Positions 60,581 through 64,000 of a stretch of DNA of 64,000 nt are shown here, one piece after another. This DNA comes from a virus: positions 62,001 through 126,000 of the IMG/VR virus record IMGVR_UViG_3300035670_000035. One strand, written 5' to 3'. Position 1 is the first letter of the stretch. Each line of letters opens with the position of its first letter. The notes below the pieces were generated by a model. The model saw only the letters and a program-made list of their open reading frames with translations. It searched no databases and was not told where the DNA came from. The position numbers and the translations under genes were made by a program.

Positions 60581-61186
60581 TTATAAATTTTCTATGTTTC
60601 TTAAGTAATTTGTAGAAGTATATGGTCTTGTTGGGTCTTGATAAATATCATCTCCAGCAATTTGTAGTGGACTTACTTCGTTTAAATTATAACTATCTAT
60701 AAGAGATTTTAACTCTAATGCTTCCTGTTTCTTTAATTCAACAAAATTTAAACCAAGTTGACGTATAAATTGTGTATTGGCTTTTATTGTTTCATTGGCG
60801 GTTTTTGTGCTACTTGATTTTTGATAAGTAAAACCATTTTCTGAAATTTGTATACTATCTGCATTATTGACTCCAGTTGTACTTGTATCTGTGCTAATTA
60901 AATTTATATTTCTAGATTTTCCAATAAGATTTACGATTTGTCTATCATAATAACTTATATTATACATTTTTTTAAATATAACTTTTTCTGTGAGAGTAAA
61001 AGTCTCTGGGCTGATAGCGTCAACCTCTAAATCTAAAGAATTTATGCTATATTGTTTATTTATTAATATATTTAATTTACCTAAATTTGTACGCAACCAA
61101 AAAGCTATAGATGCTATGCTAATATCTTCTGGTTCTCCTAATTCACGATAGATTTCGTCTGCAATATCTACAATTTTATTAGTCAT
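60581..61186 (-). CDS. Putative head-tail connector protein
   Basis: A 201-residue protein starting MTNKIVDIADEIYRELGEPEDIS with SIASIAFWLRTNLGKLNILINKQ, a helical N-terminal layout typical of head-tail adaptor proteins, then a loop domain with ISENGFTYQKSSSTK. It is the first gene of the connector run. A GTGTAAT motif ends nine bases before the ATG, so it probably starts the tail-assembly operon. The identification is from position and pattern. Confidence 0.5.
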   Translation of the reverse strand: MTNKIVDIADEIYRELGEPEDISIASIAFWLRTNLGKLNILINKQYSINSLDLEVDAISPETFTLTEKVIFKKMYNISYYDRQIVNLIGKSRNINLISTDTSTTGVNNADSIQISENGFTYQKSSSTKTANETIKANTQFIRQLGLNFVELKKQEALELKSLIDSYNLNEVSPLQIAGDDIYQDPTRPYTSTNYLRNIENL

Positions 61187-61195
61187 ATAATAGAT

Positions 61196-61202
61196 ATTAC
61201 AC
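61196..61202 (-). promoter_or_regulatory. GTGTAAT motif before the connector operon
   Basis: Minus-strand GTGTAAT at 61202-61196, nine bases before the ATG at 61186, with no -35 box and no AAAGG. As a -10-like element it would give a transcript starting at the ATG. Confidence 0.45.
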
Positions 61203-61240
61203 TATATAAAGCAAATATTAATACTAAATAACCTTAAAGA

Positions 61241-61918
61241 TTATCTATTATTTCTGGTGCATTTTAGTATTTTTATAGAATCTCTAAATTCAAATTTTAC
61301 TATAGGATTATGACTATAGGTTATATCAAATCCACTATTCATTAGTTTATCTGTTATTTCATCGATATTTCCAAAATAATTATGAACTTCTATAGCCATT
61401 TGCTTAAACTTTCTTAAAGTTTCTATAGGCGCACTTTTTATAATCTCAAATTCTGCCCCTTCTGCGTCTAACTTTAGACATCCGTCTTCAATGCTATGTT
61501 GATTAACAATGGTTTCTAGGCTAATTTTATTTAATTTTTTATCTGGATTTTCAGCATAGTATACTTTTGTTTCTGCTCGATTTTCAAAATCTGGATCACA
61601 GTTGAAAAACCCATCCTCATTTGAAACTGCCATTCGGTAACTTTTTATATTATTACATCCATTCAATCGTGCGTTAGATAAAATAAACGATTCGCTCTTA
61701 AATGGTTCATATGCAAATACTTCTGATGCTCCCATTCTTGAATAATATATAGCGGTTTCTCCATAAAAAGCGCCAATATCAACAACTTTAGCTCCTTTTA
61801 CGTCCATCTCGTATATTCCACCCATTATTTCATAAAATACATCATTTAGATATACTTTATTTGGATAATAATCTAAACAATCAATCTTAATATCTAGTAT
61901 CTGATTCTCTATCCTCAT
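61241..61918 (-). CDS. FkbM-family methyltransferase
   Basis: A 225-residue SAM-dependent methyltransferase of the FkbM type. GAKVVDIGAFYGETAIYYSR near residue 40 is motif I; EVFAYEPFKSESF near 65 has the acidic Glu after the strand; CLKLDAEGAEFEII near 148 is the conserved (L)D-x-E-G-x-E motif of FkbM enzymes. Members methylate sugar hydroxyls or polyketides, and phage copies often accompany glycan genes. It is coupled to the glycosyltransferase upstream by TAATG. Together they look like a two-enzyme glycan decorating unit lying within the virion genes. Confidence 0.75.
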   Translation of the reverse strand: MRIENQILDIKIDCLDYYPNKVYLNDVFYEIMGGIYEMDVKGAKVVDIGAFYGETAIYYSRMGASEVFAYEPFKSESFILSNARLNGCNNIKSYRMAVSNEDGFFNCDPDFENRAETKVYYAENPDKKLNKISLETIVNQHSIEDGCLKLDAEGAEFEIIKSAPIETLRKFKQMAIEVHNYFGNIDEITDKLMNSGFDITYSHNPIVKFEFRDSIKILKCTRNNR

Positions 61919-62538
61919 TAGATATAGATCTTCTTTTCATGATACAGTCTTAAATCAAGATAGCGAAGTTGTATTTTATTATCTCTAAAGAAATTAATAT
62001 CTTCTGGACGATCATCGTAATGAAATTGGTAATCTAAATTAATTTCTCCATAGTAAAAACCTAAACCAGAAACAGTATCTGGCAGTTCATCAAAAGTTTT
62101 TAATTTAACCAAATCTTCATCAGAGTAAAAAGAATATTGATCATTTTTCTTTCTTTTCATCATAACATTTACCATACCATTTTCTGTTGCAGTATGTTGA
62201 ACTCTATAGTTAGCTATAAGATTCCAATTATTTTGGTCTGCTTTTTTAAAAGCATCAACGACAACTCTTAAATCAAGATTCGTTGGTAGGATTATATCAT
62301 CATCTATTAATAATGCTCTTATTTTCCCACCGTGTTTTACTCCCATTTTATCAAGAGTATTTTTAGCTGTATTAAAAGCTGCAGTTCGTGAAGCAGGAAT
62401 TCCTTTATTGTAAACTGTGATTGGAAAGAGTCTTTTATTTAAAAATACTGGTATAGTAGATAATTTCCAGAGGGTTTCTATATCAGCTTTACCACCACCA
62501 GTAGGAATAATAATAAAGAAAAAATCTTCTTTTACCAT
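61918..62538 (-). CDS. GT-A glycosyltransferase within the virion genes
   Basis: A 206-residue GT-A-like protein. FFFIIIPTGGGKADIETLW starts the nucleotide-binding fold; RALLIDDDIILPTNLDL near residue 70 carries the acidic D-D-D motif for metal and sugar-nucleotide; LRYLDLRLYHEKK ends the protein. It lacks a membrane anchor. It is coupled with the FkbM methyltransferase, so the pair may build and cap a sugar on a virion or host surface. A variant of the late motif (GTATAAT) sits just before the ATG. Confidence 0.65.
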   Translation of the reverse strand: MVKEDFFFIIIPTGGGKADIETLWKLSTIPVFLNKRLFPITVYNKGIPASRTAAFNTAKNTLDKMGVKHGGKIRALLIDDDIILPTNLDLRVVVDAFKKADQNNWNLIANYRVQHTATENGMVNVMMKRKKNDQYSFYSDEDLVKLKTFDELPDTVSGLGFYYGEINLDYQFHYDDRPEDINFFRDNKIQLRYLDLRLYHEKKIYI

Positions 62539-62569
62539 AAAGATATTATACTTTAAAAGTAAATAAAAA

Positions 62570-63442
62570 TCAATATTTTTCTTCTATATACAATTGAACG
62601 TCTCGAACACGGATTACTCTACCAGAAATTCCAATATCAAACCAATATTCAGTTCCAGTATTTAAACCAGTTATTTCTGCAACCCAAGAAGTTCCAACAG
62701 GATTTGGAATACTGGTAGCTGGATTGGTGGTGGGGACATATTTAGTTCCTCCAATTCTAGTTCCTCCTAAGCTTACTAGATTTCCAGAATAAACTGGAGG
62801 AGTTCCTGTGCCATACCAAAATGTAGTAGCCTGTGCTGTATCAGTTGATATTCCGCCTATTTGAGTAAATGAAATAGAAGCGTCTGCTCTTAATGTACCT
62901 ACATATTTTGGAGTAAGAGTGCAATTTGCGCCATAAGCAATGACTGTAGTTGAATTTCCTCCTCCAATTGAATTACCTGAATATATAAATTTTTTATTTT
63001 GCTGAGGAGTTCTAATCATTCCAGAAACATCAAGATTTCCATTAACAAATAATTTAGTCGTTTCAGTATTTGGAAGTCCACCTATTCCTAATGCATTTCC
63101 AGTTAATACAAAATCATTGCTATTATAAGCTCCCATAATAACAGTATTATCATCAAAAGCTTCTATGATAGGAAGACCAGCTATATCGTTAACGCTAAAA
63201 AGAGATCCAGAAAGATTATCTGTTACAGAAAATAGTCTACCATTAGCGCCATCTACGGAAAATCTATCTAATCCAGTAACATTAGATACATAACTAGTTA
63301 AATTTAATCCACCATAATTATCAAAACTCATTCTATTAGCAAAAGCGCCACCAGTGAAATTAGTATTAAATGAACTAGCTCCAGCAGTTCCTGTGGCGAA
63401 TTCTATTATTCCTGAGTTTGGATTGATTAATATGTTGGGCAT
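62570..63442 (-). CDS. Fibre/decoration protein with repeated LFSVnDxxG motif
   Basis: A 290-residue beta-rich protein. It has two tandem copies of a step like GRLFSVTDNLSGSLFSVNDIAGLP at about residues 68-92, typical of phage fibre proteins that carry short repeated turns, then GNLDVSGMIRTPQQNKK and a C-terminal domain GTEYWFDIGISGRVIRVRD. It starts with ATG at 63442, nine bases after a GTGTAAT motif. It could be a head or tail decoration fibre. A recognised superfamily is not certain. Confidence 0.55.
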   Translation of the reverse strand: MPNILINPNSGIIEFATGTAGASSFNTNFTGGAFANRMSFDNYGGLNLTSYVSNVTGLDRFSVDGANGRLFSVTDNLSGSLFSVNDIAGLPIIEAFDDNTVIMGAYNSNDFVLTGNALGIGGLPNTETTKLFVNGNLDVSGMIRTPQQNKKFIYSGNSIGGGNSTTVIAYGANCTLTPKYVGTLRADASISFTQIGGISTDTAQATTFWYGTGTPPVYSGNLVSLGGTRIGGTKYVPTTNPATSIPNPVGTSWVAEITGLNTGTEYWFDIGISGRVIRVRDVQLYIEEKY

Positions 63443-63451
63443 ATAGATAAA

Positions 63452-63458
63452 ATTACAC
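63452..63458 (-). promoter_or_regulatory. GTGTAAT motif before the decoration protein
   Basis: Minus-strand GTGTAAT at 63458-63452, nine bases before the ATG at 63442. It follows the stop codon of the upstream gene directly (TAAGTGTAAT). No -35 box. Confidence 0.45.
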
Positions 63459-64000
63459 TTATGTTAATTGAAATCTTCCTTTTAAAGATTTAAAATTTGT
63501 TAAAATTTCTTGTGGATTTAATGCCCTGTTGTATATCTTTAAACTAGATACATATGTATCAGATTTTCTACCTCCTCCAACGCTATTGTAAGATATAGTA
63601 GAAGATGGCGCCACAAATGTTCCAACGTTTTGATTATCATAAATGCCATTTATATAAGATATACCTTTAGTTCCATCATATGTTACAACATAATTAATTG
63701 GCGTATTAAGGATAACAGAATAATTCGTTATAAGATTTAATGTACCACCACTTTGAGTAGAGAAGAATCCAAGTTTGTTAGTACTTTGCTGCATCCCAGC
63801 TCTAAAACCATTAGTTAAATAGCTTTCACATGAAAGAAAAAAATCAAAAAAATTGTCTCCGTATCTTGTAAAAGAAAACCATATGCTAATTGTAAAATTA
63901 GTAGAAAGATTTAATGAACTCCAAGTTGGTAAACTAGCAGTTTTACCAATGCTTGTACTGCCTGCTTGTCCTTCAAAATATATTCTTCCTAAATATTTAT
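63459..64000 (-). CDS. LamG/concanavalin-like lectin domain protein (partial)
   Basis: The minus-strand frame is open from the right edge, so the true start lies beyond position 64000. The visible part begins with YLGRIYFEGQAGSTSIG and contains the lectin-sandwich pattern: FTISIWFSFTRYGDN, then GYDGTKGISYINGIYD-like strands (VVTYDGTKGISYINGIYD) and VSSLKIYNRALNPQEIL at the end, the classic LamG/ConA closing motif. The internal ATG at 63794 is therefore not the start. It is likely the lectin part of a tail or head fibre that binds host glycans. Confidence 0.65.
   Translation of the reverse strand, partial: KYLGRIYFEGQAGSTSIGKTASLPTWSSLNLSTNFTISIWFSFTRYGDNFFDFFLSCESYLTNGFRAGMQQSTNKLGFFSTQSGGTLNLITNYSVILNTPINYVVTYDGTKGISYINGIYDNQNVGTFVAPSSTISYNSVGGGRKSDTYVSSLKIYNRALNPQEILTNFKSLKGRFQLT

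Noticed and set aside
1-64000. tRNA genes, CRISPR arrays and insertion sequences
   Set aside because: I saw no cloverleaf-like tRNA segments, no regular repeat-spacer arrays and no transposase genes or terminal inverted repeats.
1-64000. Use of an alternative genetic code (TGA or TAG recoded)
   Set aside because: TAA, TAG and TGA all end well-supported genes, with normal overlaps, so the standard code is used.

Overview
The window is a piece of a tailed, most likely long-tailed (siphovirus-type) bacteriophage genome that is strongly AT-rich. Evidence: a tape-measure protein of 1,809 residues sits in a run of tail, connector and fibre genes, opposite a phage-style replication block with RecA-like recombinase, DnaB helicase, Toprim primase, ThyX and a DnaE-type polymerase. 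I see no head, terminase, lysis or integration genes, so both window edges cut the genome. Promoters of the replication block match the bacterial housekeeping consensus TTGACA-17-TATAAT, which argues for a host with a standard sigma-70 polymerase and against Bacteroidetes. The host cannot be named from the sequence.

Positions 1-4.1 kb (+ strand) hold a tightly overlapping sugar module: the end of a GDP-mannose 4,6-dehydratase, a glycosyltransferase-like gene, a sugar nucleotidyltransferase, a cupin, a RuBisCO-like protein (RLP), a 22-codon micro-ORF and a short GDPD-like phosphodiesterase. The RLP keeps the carbamylated lysine and metal ligands of the RuBisCO fold but lacks the loop-6 lysine, so it should be a form IV-type sugar-phosphate enzyme and not a carboxylase.

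Positions 4.1-20.9 kb (+ strand) hold recombination and replication genes plus a methyltransferase and a glycosyltransferase cluster. The DnaE polymerase is split in two: a PHP-domain gene (11103-11852) and the catalytic body (13183-15747), with a DEDDh exonuclease and two small unknown genes between them. A GT9-like glycosyltransferase domain is also split, with a GT-A gene sitting between its halves. Several units start from promoters whose expected transcription start coincides with the start codon, so those messages look leaderless, and in three cases the -35 box contains the stop codon of the upstream gene.

Positions 20.9-64 kb (- strand) hold the virion genes, read right to left: lectin-like fibre, decoration/fibre protein, a glycosyltransferase and a methyltransferase, connector proteins, major tail protein, four small tail-assembly genes, tape measure, two related tail proteins, hub, and a very large set of adhesion proteins. 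The adhesins carry RCC1-like beta-propellers, FG-GAP propellers, TIG domains, a vWA-like domain, an EF-hand loop and a polyproline rod of about 60 residues. Many of these genes are preceded by GTGTAAT (no -35 box) and a tandem AAAGG leader, which I propose as the phage's late expression signal.

The most unusual items are the RLP in a phage sugar module, the nuclease-like domain carried inside the tape measure between GY(I/V)PNF motifs, the two interrupted enzymes (DnaE and GT9), and the late-signal architecture. The two strands meet tail to tail at 20.87 kb with an 11-base overlap of coding sequence.
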